From positions 1-64,000 of the forward strand of contig DHHQ01000020.1 in the NCBI GenBank assembly GCA_002403375.1: a DNA stretch of 64,000 bases, read 5' to 3'. The DNA is from Thiobacillus denitrificans. Lineage in GTDB: Bacteria > Pseudomonadota > Gammaproteobacteria > Burkholderiales > Thiobacillaceae. The position numbers were made by a program, and so were the translations under genes. The first letter of the stretch is position 1, and every line of letters begins with the position of its first letter. Below, piece by piece: positions 25,818 through 35,054 of this stretch. Below the pieces are notes generated by a model. The model was given only the letters and a program-made list of their open reading frames with translations, had not been told where the DNA came from and ran no database searches.

Positions 25818-26692
25818 ATACCATTACCGGCCAGGTCGTCGCGGCGTTCAGCCGGCGCTTCATCGTCGAGACCGACACAGGCCTCCTGCCCTGCCAGGTG
25901 AAGGGCCGCCACCTGCAGGTGGTATGCGGCGACCGCGTCGAGATCCGGCGCGACGGCGACGCAGGGGTGATCGAGGCGGTGCTGCCGCGCGGTAGCCTGC
26001 TCTATCGCTCCGACGCCTTCAAGACCAAGGCCATTGCCGCCAACGTCACCCAACTCGCCGTGGTGGTGGCGCCGCGGCCGAGCTTCTCGATGGAACTCGT
26101 GCAGCGCTGCGTGCTCGCCGCCGAGGACCAGGGCATCGCCAGCCTGCTCGTGCTGAACAAGGCCGATCTTCCCGAAACCCCGGCCGCGCGCGAGCGGCTG
26201 GGTCTGCTCACCCGCATCGGCTACCCGCTCGTGTCCCTGTCGGCGCTGGTCGATGTCTCGCCTCTGCGGCCGGCGCTCCACGGCCACACGACGCTGCTGA
26301 TCGGCCAGTCGGGGATGGGCAAGTCGACCCTCATCAACGCGCTGTTTCCCGGCGCCGACGTCACCACCGCCGAGTATTCCGAAGCGCTCGACAGCGGACG
26401 CCACACCACCACCCACACCCGCCTGCACCGGCTGGATGCCGAAACAGCGGTGATCGATTCACCGGGCCTGCAGGAATTCGCCTTGCAGCACCTGGATGCC
26501 GGGGCGCTCGCGCACGCCTTCGTCGAGTTCCGCCCCTACCTGGGGCAGTGCCGCTTCCGCGACTGCAGGCACGAGACCGAGCCGGGATGCCGGCTGCAGG
26601 AGGCGGTCGCCGCCGGCGAGATCGACCCGGCGCGGTTGCGCCTGTTCCAGACGCTGCGCCGCCTCCAGCAAAACGCCGCCCAGCGCCTATAA
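25814..26692 (+). CDS. rsgA: Ribosome small-subunit-dependent GTPase RsgA
   Basis: A 292-residue circularly permuted GTPase. An OB-fold (ITGQVVAAFSRRFIVETD, GDRVEI) is followed by G4 (VLNKADL), G1 (GQSGMGKST), G3 (DSPGLQEF) and the zinc-binding CRFRDCRHETEPGC. It helps late 30S subunit maturation. The OB-fold starts upstream of the first conventional start in this frame (GTG at 25898). No ATG, GTG or TTG exists between that and the preceding in-frame stop at 25724-25726. I place the start at CTG 25814, which overlaps the CZB stop as CTGA, the analogue of the common ATGA coupling. ATT at 25811 is an alternative. Confidence 0.88.
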   Translation: MNTITGQVVAAFSRRFIVETDTGLLPCQVKGRHLQVVCGDRVEIRRDGDAGVIEAVLPRGSLLYRSDAFKTKAIAANVTQLAVVVAPRPSFSMELVQRCVLAAEDQGIASLLVLNKADLPETPAARERLGLLTRIGYPLVSLSALVDVSPLRPALHGHTTLLIGQSGMGKSTLINALFPGADVTTAEYSEALDSGRHTTTHTRLHRLDAETAVIDSPGLQEFALQHLDAGALAHAFVEFRPYLGQCRFRDCRHETEPGCRLQEAVAAGEIDPARLRLFQTLRRLQQNAAQRL

Positions 26693-26724
26693 AAAAGATT
26701 CGTTCGGCAGCGAGGAGAACGGCA

Positions 26725-27234
26725 ATGAAATCGTCTGTGCTTGCGCTGGCCTGGCTCTGCCTGGCGGTCGCCGCATCCGCGCGGGCGGCGGGCACCTGGG
26801 TGCAGACCCCGTATGAACCGGCCAGGGCGGTGTTCGAGTTCTACCTCGATCATCCGCAGAAAATCGGCAGCGCGCTCTACTGGGTGCGCTCCCTGATGAA
26901 CCCGATGATGGAAGCGCCCTACAGCCTTGCGCCCGAGGACCTGAGCGTGGTGGTGGTGGTCCACGGCACCGAGATCGTCACGCTGGCGAAGAAGAACGAG
27001 GCGAAGTACCAGGAGGCCGTCGACCGCATGCGCTATTACGCCGACCTCGGGGTGTCGTTCAAGGTGTGCGGCCAGGCCGCCGAGGATTTCGGCTACGCGA
27101 TCGCCGACTTCCAGGATTTCGTCGAGGTGGTGCCCAACGCCATCACCGAACTGGCGCACTGGCAGCAGCAGGGCTACGCGCTGATCACGCCGCAGGTGAT
27201 GGACAGGCGCTTCGACATCGACTCGATCCGTTGA
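26725..27234 (+). CDS. Second secreted DsrE-like protein
   Basis: A 169-residue protein with GAGGAG before the ATG and a signal peptide (residues 1-22). The mature domain has DLSVVVVVHGTEIVTLAKK, a helix, then VSFKVCGQAAEDFGY with C115, and QQQGYALITPQ near the end. These match the DsrE-like motifs of the other two proteins in this region, including the VCGQ/ACGQ cysteine shared with the anti-sigma factor. A 20-residue C-terminal extension (VMDRRFDIDSIR) is unique to it. It lies 32 bp after rsgA; I see no ECF promoter here. Function inferred: periplasmic sulfur-related protein. Confidence 0.8.
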   Translation: MKSSVLALAWLCLAVAASARAAGTWVQTPYEPARAVFEFYLDHPQKIGSALYWVRSLMNPMMEAPYSLAPEDLSVVVVVHGTEIVTLAKKNEAKYQEAVDRMRYYADLGVSFKVCGQAAEDFGYAIADFQDFVEVVPNAITELAHWQQQGYALITPQVMDRRFDIDSIR

Positions 27235-27273
27235 TGCGCACGGGCGGGGGGCCAAGGCAGGCCCTGCCGGCAC

Positions 27274-27708
27274 TTACTCAGGCCAGTGCTTGATGTAGCG
27301 CTTCAGCAGGCTGTTCTCGAAGTTGGCTTCCTTGAGGCAGGCGCGCGCCACGTCATGGAAGGAAATGATCCCGAGCAGCCGGTCGCCGTCGAGGATGGGC
27401 AGGTGGCCGATCTTCGACTTGGTCATCACGTCGCGCGCGTAGTCGAGCGAATCGTCGGCGGAAGCGACGACCGGGTCGGTCACCATGACGCTGCCGACCT
27501 CGGCGTCCTTGAGGTCGCAGCCCTGCGTCGCCATGCCCTTGACGACGTCGCGTTCGGTAAGCAGGCCCACCATTTCGCCGCCCTTCATCACCACCAGGGA
27601 GCCGACGCCGAGGCCGACCAGCTTGCCGACCGCGCTCTCGACCGTGTCGGTCGGCGCGATGCTGTGGATGGTGTCGCTCTTGAGGGTGAGGATTTCGCGG
27701 ATCTGCAT
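27274..27708 (-). CDS. Two-CBS-domain protein
   Basis: A 144-residue soluble protein made of two CBS motifs (about 8-65 and 75-135): VGSLVVMKGGEMVGLLTERDVV and IGHLPILDGDRLLGIISFHDV. Paired CBS domains bind adenine nucleotides (AMP, ATP, SAM) as regulators. It is a stand-alone CBS protein, so its target is unknown. It is convergent with the DsrE-like gene. Confidence 0.9.
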   Translation of the reverse strand: MQIREILTLKSDTIHSIAPTDTVESAVGKLVGLGVGSLVVMKGGEMVGLLTERDVVKGMATQGCDLKDAEVGSVMVTDPVVASADDSLDYARDVMTKSKIGHLPILDGDRLLGIISFHDVARACLKEANFENSLLKRYIKHWPE

Positions 27709-27785
27709 GAGGGTCTCCCGTTCAGCCTGGTGTGTGTCGAATCATAACAACGCGGCGGCCCGCCCAGCCAGCGCGACGTCAATCC

Positions 27786-28331
27786 CTACGCCCTGACGAG
27801 AGCGGCCTCGACCTGGCGGCGCTTCTCGCTGCCCGCCAGCACCTCGACCAGCGCCAGCGCGAAATCTATCGCCGTGCCGGGGCCGCGGGAGGTCAGGACG
27901 GTGCCGTCCTGGACGACCGCCTCGCTGCGCAGGGTGACGTCCGCGAGCCCGTCGAGGAAGCCGGGATAGCTGGTCGCCTGCCTGCCCGCCAGCACGCCGG
28001 CCTCGGCGAGCACCATCGGCGCGGCGCAGATCGCGGCGGTGTACTTGCCGGCCGCGGCCATCTTCTTCAGCAGGTCGAGGATGCGCGCGTCTTCCTTGAG
28101 ATGGGTCGCGCCCGGCATGCCGCCCGGCAGCACCACCATGTCGTAGTCGTCCCCGAGCGCGACGTCGAGCGTGGTGTCGGGCAGCAGCAGCACGCCGCGG
28201 CTCGCCCTGACGACGCCCTCCCCGAGGCCGGCGGTGACCACCTCGACGCCGGCGCGGCGCAGCAGATCGATGATGGTGACGGCCTCGAGCTCCTCGCAGC
28301 CGTCCGCCAGCGGAACCAGCACCCTGGCCAT
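27786..28331 (-). CDS. DJ-1/PfpI family protein (YajL/ThiJ-like)
   Basis: A 181-residue protein of the DJ-1 superfamily with the nucleophile elbow AAICAAP (C102) and the acidic partner near residue 16 in GCEELEAV. The order LVPLADGCEELE then DMVVLPGGMPGA is that of YajL/ThiJ. Members act as redox-sensing chaperones or glyoxalase/deglycase-like enzymes; the true activity is debated. It lies 12 bp after yajQ in the same direction, suggesting co-transcription. Confidence 0.9.
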   Translation of the reverse strand: MARVLVPLADGCEELEAVTIIDLLRRAGVEVVTAGLGEGVVRASRGVLLLPDTTLDVALGDDYDMVVLPGGMPGATHLKEDARILDLLKKMAAAGKYTAAICAAPMVLAEAGVLAGRQATSYPGFLDGLADVTLRSEAVVQDGTVLTSRGPGTAIDFALALVEVLAGSEKRRQVEAALVRA

Positions 28332-28343
28332 GGCGCCCCCTCT

Positions 28344-28829
28344 TCAGTCGCGGAAATTCTGGAACTGCAGCGGGAAGTCGGTGATCGTCTTCCGCACCAG
28401 CGCGATCGCCTCCTGCAGGATGTCGCGCTTGGCGCCCGAGACGCGCACGCTGTCGCCCTGGATGCTCGCCTGCACCTTCATCTTGCTGTCCTTGATGACC
28501 CGGACGATCTTCTTCGCCAGTTCGGTCTCGACGCCGGTCTTCACCGTCACGCTGCGTTTGACCTTGTTGCCCGACACCTTCTCGACGTTGCCGGTGTCGA
28601 GGCACTTGACGTCGACGCCGCGCTTGGCGAGCTTCTGCGCCAGGATGTCCTGCACCTGGTCGAGCTGGAATTCGGTGTCGGCGTAGACCGTCAGCACATA
28701 CTCCGCCTGCTCGACACGGGCGTCGGAGCCCTTGAAGTCGAAGCGCGTCGAAACTTCCTTGTTGACCTGGTCGACCGCGTTGCGCACTTCCTGCTTGTCG
28801 ACCTCGGACACGATGTCAAAACTCGGCAT
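28344..28829 (-). CDS. yajQ: YajQ family nucleotide-binding protein
   Basis: A 161-residue protein beginning [21 protein letters not shown], the YajQ signature, with FDFKG and two ferredoxin-like alpha/beta repeats. [16 protein letters not shown] follows in the second half. YajQ proteins bind nucleotides, and some bind cyclic-di-GMP and act as transcription cofactors; the role here is unknown. It starts 3 bp after the proteasome-homologue stop and is in one operon with it and the DJ-1 gene. Confidence 0.95.
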   Translation of the reverse strand: MPSFDIVSEVDKQEVRNAVDQVNKEVSTRFDFKGSDARVEQAEYVLTVYADTEFQLDQVQDILAQKLAKRGVDVKCLDTGNVEKVSGNKVKRSVTVKTGVETELAKKIVRVIKDSKMKVQASIQGDSVRVSGAKRDILQEAIALVRKTITDFPLQFQNFRD

Positions 28830-28832
28830 TGA

Positions 28833-29408
28833 TCACTCCTCAACATCCATCACGAACGACTGCACCGGCAGCCCGGATTCGTCGTGGAACTCGGCCGCCG
28901 CCATCACGCCGAGCCGCGCCACCGCCTCGGCGTCGAGCGAGGGCGCGCGCCAGGCTGCGTACATCGCGCCCAGCGCATAGGGGCTGCCGCTGCCGTAAGC
29001 ATAGAACTTCGAGAACTCCTGCACCGTGCGATGCGCCGCCACGCCGAAGATGCCGTGCGGGTTGGCGATCAGCACGTCCATGCGGCTGGACTCGAGGTCC
29101 TCCTCCTTGTCCTCGCCGGTCTGCAGGTAGTACTGCTCCTTCAGTGCACCGTGCAGGGTGTTCCACACGCTGAAGATGCTGGCGACCGAGTCGAGCGGCG
29201 GCGGCGCTTCCAGCGAGGCGAAATAGTCGGCGAGGATCAGCTTGAAGGTCGCCGACCCGGTGATCGCGACGTAGCTGTCGCCGACCCGGATAATCTTCTC
29301 GTGGTTCGCGACGTAGTCGGCCGACTCCTTGCCGCCGCCCCACTTCGTCAGCGTGTCGGCCGCGATCGCGATGCGTCCGTCCTTCTTGACGACGGTGACG
29401 GTGGTCAT
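28833..29408 (-). CDS. Betaproteobacterial proteasome homologue (HslV-like peptidase)
   Basis: A 191-residue Ntn-hydrolase of the proteasome beta fold. After removal of Met the chain starts Thr-Thr-Val, giving catalytic Thr1. D17 (IAIAAD) is in place, and the catalytic lysine equivalent is K37 in NHEKII, four residues later than K33 in HslV. VYAYGSGSPYALGA-like sequence (FYAYGSGSPYALGA) matches the conserved turn. It differs from HslV and Anbu and fits the small betaproteobacterial family often called BPH. No HslU-type ATPase is beside it. It was probably assembled as a self-compartmentalised ring peptidase; its partner is unknown. The start at 29408 preserves the N-terminal threonine. Confidence 0.8.
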   Translation of the reverse strand: MTTVTVVKKDGRIAIAADTLTKWGGGKESADYVANHEKIIRVGDSYVAITGSATFKLILADYFASLEAPPPLDSVASIFSVWNTLHGALKEQYYLQTGEDKEEDLESSRMDVLIANPHGIFGVAAHRTVQEFSKFYAYGSGSPYALGAMYAAWRAPSLDAEAVARLGVMAAAEFHDESGLPVQSFVMDVEE

Positions 29409-29485
29409 GGCAAAGCGAGCGTGGCGAGGGGCGAGCACCGCCCAACGCCGCAATCGGGACACGCAGCAGCGTGATTCATGCGCAA

Positions 29486-29800
29486 TCAGCCGAAGTGGCA
29501 GACGTAGTGGTAGGGGTCGCCCATCACTTCGATGTCGAAGCTCGAATTGGCGGGCACGTCGAAGGACTCGCCGGCGTGATAGGTCTTCCACTCGGTTTCG
29601 CCGGCCAGCCTCACCCGGCACGTGCCGGCCACGGTCTCCATGACTTCGGGCGCGCCGGTGTTGAAGGTGAGCGTGGACGGCAGGATCACGCCGACCGACT
29701 TTCTGGTGCCGTCGGCGAACTGCACGGTGTGCGAGACGCACTTGCCGTCGAAATAGACGTTGGCCTGCTTGGTGACGGCGACATTGTCGAACTGGGACAT
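29486..29800 (-). CDS. ppnP: Pyrimidine/purine nucleoside phosphorylase PpnP
   Basis: A 104-residue cupin of the PpnP (YaiE, formerly DUF1255) family. It has [40 protein letters not shown], and the C-terminal Y-H-Y-V-C-H-F strand. It cleaves nucleosides with phosphate to free base and ribose-1-phosphate. The ATG at 29800 is 4 bp after the argG stop, so it rides on the arginine transcript. Confidence 0.92.
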   Translation of the reverse strand: MSQFDNVAVTKQANVYFDGKCVSHTVQFADGTRKSVGVILPSTLTFNTGAPEVMETVAGTCRVRLAGETEWKTYHAGESFDVPANSSFDIEVMGDPYHYVCHFG

Positions 29801-29804
29801 CTCG

Positions 29805-31034
29805 TTACTTCCTCCGTGCGTCGAGTTTGGCGGCGATGCGCATGCGCAGCGCGTTGAGCTTGATGAAGCCGCCCGCGTCCTTCTGGTCGTACGCACCGGC
29901 GTCGTCCTCGAAGGTGGCGATGGTCGAGTCGAACAGCGAGTCGCTCTTCGAGTCGCGGCCGACGACGATGACGTTGCCCTTGTAGAGCTTCAAGCGCACC
30001 GTACCGTTGACGTGCTGCTGGGTGTGGTCGATCAGCGTCTGCAGCGCCACGCGCTCGGGTGCCCACCAGTAGCCGTTGTAGATCAGGCTGGCGTAGCGCG
30101 GCATCAGGTCGTCTTTGAGGTGCGCGACCTCGCGGTCGAGCGTGATCGACTCGATCGCGCGATGTCCCTTCAGCAGGATGGTGCCGCCCGGGGTCTCGTA
30201 GCAGCCGCGCGACTTCATGCCGACGTAGCGGTTCTCGACCAGATCCAGCCGGCCGATGCCGTGCTTGCCGCCGAGTTCGTTGAGCTTGGCGAGCACTTCG
30301 TGGGCCTTCATGGCCTTGCCATCGATCGCGACGACGTCGCCTTTCGCGTAGGTGAGCTCGAGGTACTCGGCCGCGTCGGGCGCCTTCTCGGGCGACACGG
30401 TCCAGCGCCACATGTCCTCTTCGGCTTCCGCATTCGGGTCTTCGAGATGGCGGCCTTCGTAGGAGATGTGCAGCAGGTTGGCGTCCATCGAATACGGCGA
30501 GCCGCCCTGGCGGTGCTTCATGTCGATGGGAATGCCGTGGCTCTCGGCGTAGGCGAGCAGCTTCTCGCGGCTCAGCAGGTCCCACTCGCGCCACGGCGCG
30601 ATCACCTTGACGTCCGGCTTCAGCGCGTAGGCGCCGAGCTCGAAACGGACCTGGTCGTTGCCCTTGCCGGTGGCGCCATGGCAGATGGCGTCGGCGCCGG
30701 TTTCGTTGACGATCTCGATCAGGCGCTTGGCGATCAGCGGACGCGCGATCGAGGTGCCGAGCAGGTACTCACCCTCGTACACGGTGTTGGCGCGGAACAT
30801 CGGGAAGACGAAGTCGCGCACGAATTCCTCGCGCAGGTCGTCGATGTAGATCTGCTCCGGCTTGATGCCGAACTGCAGCGCCTTCTGGCGCGCGGGCTCG
30901 AGTTCCTCGCCCTGGCCGAGGTCGGCGGTGAAGGTCACCACCTCGCATTGGTAGGTGTCCTGCAGCCATTTCAGGATGACCGAGGTGTCGAGGCCGCCGG
31001 AGTAGGCAAGCACTACTTTCTTGATGTCGCTCAT
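29805..31034 (-). CDS. argG: Argininosuccinate synthase
   Basis: A 409-residue enzyme. The ATP-PPi loop is [14 protein letters not shown] (residues 7-20), with [10 protein letters not shown] and [10 protein letters not shown] typical of the short-form bacterial enzyme. It condenses citrulline and aspartate with ATP to argininosuccinate, the penultimate arginine step. It follows argD, argF and a DUF2283 gene in the same direction, and ppnP lies 4 bp further on. Length and motifs are complete. Confidence 0.97.
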   Translation of the reverse strand: MSDIKKVVLAYSGGLDTSVILKWLQDTYQCEVVTFTADLGQGEELEPARQKALQFGIKPEQIYIDDLREEFVRDFVFPMFRANTVYEGEYLLGTSIARPLIAKRLIEIVNETGADAICHGATGKGNDQVRFELGAYALKPDVKVIAPWREWDLLSREKLLAYAESHGIPIDMKHRQGGSPYSMDANLLHISYEGRHLEDPNAEAEEDMWRWTVSPEKAPDAAEYLELTYAKGDVVAIDGKAMKAHEVLAKLNELGGKHGIGRLDLVENRYVGMKSRGCYETPGGTILLKGHRAIESITLDREVAHLKDDLMPRYASLIYNGYWWAPERVALQTLIDHTQQHVNGTVRLKLYKGNVIVVGRDSKSDSLFDSTIATFEDDAGAYDQKDAGGFIKLNALRMRIAAKLDARRK

Positions 31035-31047
31035 GATGCTCGATGAA

Positions 31048-31287
31048 TTAGTGGGTGGAGCCGGATTGGTTCTTGTCGATGATCTCGATCTGGCCGGGGA
31101 AGCCGCCGATCTTCAGGATGTCGAGGTTGGTGGCCTGGCTCGCCTTCTCGATCTCGATGCCGACGACACGGCCGTCCTCCGACAGGTTGAGCACGATGCC
31201 CTCGTGCGCTTCCCACGCCTGGGCGGGGTTCTCGGGGCTGATTTCGACATAGAGCGAATCCATGTCCTTGAAGTAGGCGATGTTCAT
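31048..31287 (-). CDS. DUF2283-like small protein inside the arginine operon
   Basis: A 79-residue protein resembling DUF2283: a leading [17 protein letters not shown] strand, [21 protein letters not shown], and a short tail ([13 protein letters not shown]). Its ATG overlaps the argF stop (ATGA), and it ends 13 bp before argG, so it is made from the arginine mRNA. DUF2283 proteins have no established function. A regulatory or chaperone-like role for arginine enzymes is only a guess. Confidence 0.8.
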   Translation of the reverse strand: MNIAYFKDMDSLYVEISPENPAQAWEAHEGIVLNLSEDGRVVGIEIEKASQATNLDILKIGGFPGQIEIIDKNQSGSTH

Positions 31288-32200
31288 GATTCGATTTTTC
31301 CCAGCAGTAGATATTCCATCAATGCCTTCTGGACGTGCAGGCGGTTCTCCGCCTCGTCCCACACCACCGACTGCGGGCCGTCGATGACCTCGGCGGTCAC
31401 TTCCTCGCCGCGGTGCGCCGGCAGGCAGTGCATGAAGACGGCGTCGGGCTTGGCGACCTTCATCATGTCGGCGTCGACCTGCCAGTCGGCGAAGGCCTTC
31501 ATGCGCTCCTCGTTCTCGGCCTCCCAGCCCATGCTGGTCCACACGTCGGTGGTCACCAGGTCGGCGCCCCGGCAGGCGTCCATCGGGTCGGCGAAGCTCT
31601 CGAAGTGGTCGGTGCCATACAGGTTGGCACGCTCGGGTTCGACTTCGTAGCCGGGCGGCGTCGACACGTGCACGTTGAAGCCGAGCACTTCGGCCGCCTG
31701 CAGCCAGGTGTTGCACATGTTGTTGGAGTCGCCGATCCACGCCACGGTCTTGCCCTGGATCGAGCCGCGATGCTCGATGAAGGTGAAGATGTCGGCGAGT
31801 ATCTGGCAGGGGTGGTATTCGTTGGTCAGGCCGTTGATCACCGGCACCCGCGAATGCGACGCGAAGCGCTCGATGATCTCCTGCTCGAAGGTGCGGATCA
31901 TCACGATGTCGACCATGCGCGAGATCACCTCGCCCGCGTCCTCCACCGGCTCGCCGCGCCCCAACTGGGTGTCGCGCGTGTTGAGGTAGATCGCCGAGCC
32001 GCCGAGCTGGTGCATGCCCGCCTCGAAGCTGAGTCGCGTGCGGGTCGAGCTCTTCTCGAAGATCATCGCCAGCGTGCGGTCGACCAGCGGGTGATACGGC
32101 TGGTAGCGCTTGAAACGGCTCTTGATCAGCCGCGCGCGCTCGAACAGATAAACGAGCTCGTCGCGGCTGAGGTCCTTGAATTGCAGGAAGTGCCTGATCA

Positions 32201-32201
<1 letters not shown>
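31284..32201 (-). CDS. argF: Ornithine carbamoyltransferase
   Basis: A 305-residue enzyme with the carbamoyl-phosphate motif EKSSTRTRLSFE, the middle HPCQILAD, and the ornithine site FMHCLPAHRGEEV. It converts ornithine and carbamoyl phosphate to citrulline. Its ATG overlaps the argD stop (ATGA, 32198-32203 region), and its own stop overlaps the DUF2283 start, giving tight translational coupling. Confidence 0.97.
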
Positions 32202-33382
<1,181 letters not shown>

Positions 33383-33427
33383 GGCTCTAGGGTCTACTTC
33401 CGCAAAGACGAGATCAAGTCATGAAAG

Positions 33428-33455
33428 CAATACGGCGGCCAGAGCCGCCGTATTG
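33428..33455 (-). terminator. Hairpin terminator of the PuuD-like gene
   Basis: A perfect 12-bp stem (33428-33439 and 33444-33455) with a 4-base CAGA loop lies between the PuuD-like stop and argD. On the minus strand it is followed by only TTTC, so termination may be weak. It could also shape the argD leader. Confidence 0.65.
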
Positions 33456-33495
33456 CCGTTTTCGCGAGTTTACACCGCTCGCGTTTTTTGGGCTA

Positions 33496-33972
33496 TCAGA
33501 AGCCGTGCACCCCTGCCCCCATGAAGAAAAGCATGGGAATCGACAGCATGACGTTGGTGCGCGAGGCGAGGAAGGCGACGCGGCGCGCGCGGTTCTTCTC
33601 GTCGTCGGAGGCCGGCGTCATGCCGAGGATCCGCTTCTGGTTCGGCCAGATCAGCGCCCACACGTTGAACAGCATGATCGTGCCCAGCCAGGCGCCGATG
33701 CCGATGTACGCCGCCTCGGGCTGCAGCGTGAAGGCCGCGACGAAGCGCGGACCGAGCAGCCCGGCGCCGGCCAGCCAGGTCACCACGGCCGCCCAGCGGA
33801 AGAACAGCAGCGCGCGCGGTGCGACGTGCTTGCTGATCCCGGCTGCGGTACCGTCTGCCGTGGCGTTCTTCAGCGCCGCCACCTGGACGAAATTGAAGTA
33901 GTAAAGCAGCCCGATCCACATCACGCCAGCCATGAAATGGACCCAGCGAAAAATCCCCATCGAATATTCCAT
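33496..33972 (-). CDS. PuuD-like (urate hydroxylase N-terminal domain) membrane protein
   Basis: A 158-residue protein with about four membrane helices: RWVHFMAGVMWIGLLYYFNFV, ALLFFRWAAVVTWLAGAGLL, AAYIGIGAWLGTIMLFNVWALIWP and VMLSIPMLFFMG. Conserved histidines (RWVHFMAGV, SKHVAP) suggest haem or quinone binding. The sequence matches the membrane domain fused to a cytochrome c in bacterial urate hydroxylase PuuD. Here there is no cytochrome domain and no purine genes, so urate activity is doubtful. ATG 33972 follows a small membrane-peptide gene. Confidence 0.75.
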   Translation of the reverse strand: MEYSMGIFRWVHFMAGVMWIGLLYYFNFVQVAALKNATADGTAAGISKHVAPRALLFFRWAAVVTWLAGAGLLGPRFVAAFTLQPEAAYIGIGAWLGTIMLFNVWALIWPNQKRILGMTPASDDEKNRARRVAFLASRTNVMLSIPMLFFMGAGVHGF

Positions 33973-33977
33973 GCCGC

Positions 33978-34079
33978 TCAGCCCCCGATCAGAAAGTGAT
34001 TGGCGAACACGACCAGCACGGCCGTCAGCACCAGTCCGGCGATGACGGTTCCCCACAGTGAATCCAGCGGATTTTTCAT
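33978..34079 (-). CDS. 33-residue single-helix membrane peptide
   Basis: A 33-residue reading frame (MKNPLDSLWGTVIAGLVLTA then VLVVFANHFLIGG) with one clear membrane helix (about 12-30). AGGAGGGG lies 5 bases before its ATG, one of the strongest ribosome-binding sites in the window. Its stop is 5 bp before the PuuD-like ATG. It is too short for usual gene finders. The combination of strong site, membrane helix and tight spacing supports a real gene, likely a subunit or partner of the PuuD-like protein. Confidence 0.7.
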   Translation of the reverse strand: MKNPLDSLWGTVIAGLVLTAVLVVFANHFLIGG

Positions 34080-34250
34080 TGTCCCCTCCTCTGTCTGCCC
34101 TGCCTGAAGTTGTTGGCGAAATCGTTGATGGTCCTGGTCAGGCAGGCGTGCACCAGTATCTTCAAAACCTCTCGGCCGCGCAAGCGACCGTCCGATGCGG
34201 GGTCCCGCCGCATGCTAAAATCCGCCGACTTTCACAGCCGCACGCCACCC

Positions 34251-34532
34251 ATGGACGACGCTTCCGCCAACGCCCCCTTCATCATTCGGGGCCTCACCAA
34301 ACAGGGCGCCCGGTTCCGGCCGAGCGACTGGGCCGATCGCCTGGCCGGCGCGTTTGCAGTGGTCGACCCCGACAACCGGACGAAATACTCGCCCTACGTG
34401 CAGCCCTCGAAGCTGGACGGGATTCCGTGCGTCGTGGTCGACAAGAAACTCAGGCTGTCCGACCCCGATGCCTACCGCTTCCTGCAGAGCTTCGCCGCAA
34501 GCAACGAACTGCTGACCGACAACGCCGACTGA
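34251..34532 (+). CDS. DUF3579 family protein
   Basis: A 93-residue soluble protein starting at the ATG at 34251. The core PFIIRGLTKQGARFRPSDWADRLAGAF, VQPSKLDGIPCVVV and FLQSFAASNELL match DUF3579, a short family in beta- and gammaproteobacteria of unknown function. It is convergent with rpsT across a shared terminator. No catalytic residues are recognisable. Confidence 0.85.
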   Translation: MDDASANAPFIIRGLTKQGARFRPSDWADRLAGAFAVVDPDNRTKYSPYVQPSKLDGIPCVVVDKKLRLSDPDAYRFLQSFAASNELLTDNAD

Positions 34533-34550
34533 CCCCGCTCGGAGACAATA

Positions 34551-34577
34551 AAAAACGCCGCATCATGCGGCGTTTTT
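34551..34577. terminator. Bidirectional terminator between DUF3579 gene and rpsT
   Basis: AAAAACGCCGCA and TGCGGCGTTTTT form a perfect stem with a 3-base loop. The A and T runs on both sides make it work in both directions, ending both converging genes. Confidence 0.93.
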
Positions 34578-34597
34578 CATTCAAGCCGGCTCGGTGC

Positions 34598-34861
34598 TCA
34601 GGCCATGGCCTTGACGGCTTGCGACAGGCGGCTCTTGTGGCGCGCAGCCTTGTTCTTGTGAACGATCTGCTTGTCGGCGATGCTGTCGATGACGCTCATC
34701 GAAGCCTGGAAAACCTGCTGGGCGGCGGCCTTGTCGCCGGCCTCGATCGCCTTGCGAACCTTCTTGATCGCGGTGCGCAGTTCCGAACGCTGGCTCATGT
34801 TGTGGTCGCGCTGGGCGCTGGCTTGACGTGCGCGCTTGCGCGCCTGGGCGGAGTTCGCCAT
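34598..34861 (-). CDS. rpsT: 30S ribosomal protein S20
   Basis: An 87-residue, Lys/Arg/Ala-rich helical protein with the S20 start [14 protein letters not shown] and the ending [18 protein letters not shown]. It binds 16S rRNA in 30S assembly. It is single-gene, convergent with the DUF3579 gene and divergent from murJ, the usual rpsT-murJ neighbourhood. Confidence 0.98.
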   Translation of the reverse strand: MANSAQARKRARQASAQRDHNMSQRSELRTAIKKVRKAIEAGDKAAAQQVFQASMSVIDSIADKQIVHKNKAARHKSRLSQAVKAMA

Positions 34862-35054
34862 AGATTCTGCTCCTGTAGGCCCCGCTTCTCGCGCAGGGCA
34901 AAAATATCCGTATCTGGCCGCCCCGTACCCACGTGGCGGATCCACCAAACCCGCGATTGTACGGGACAAGCCCGAAAAAAATCAAGCACGCCCGTAACGG
35001 AGTTGCGGCGGGCCCGCGCGACCCGCACAATGCGCGCAAACAAACGGCCCGCCC

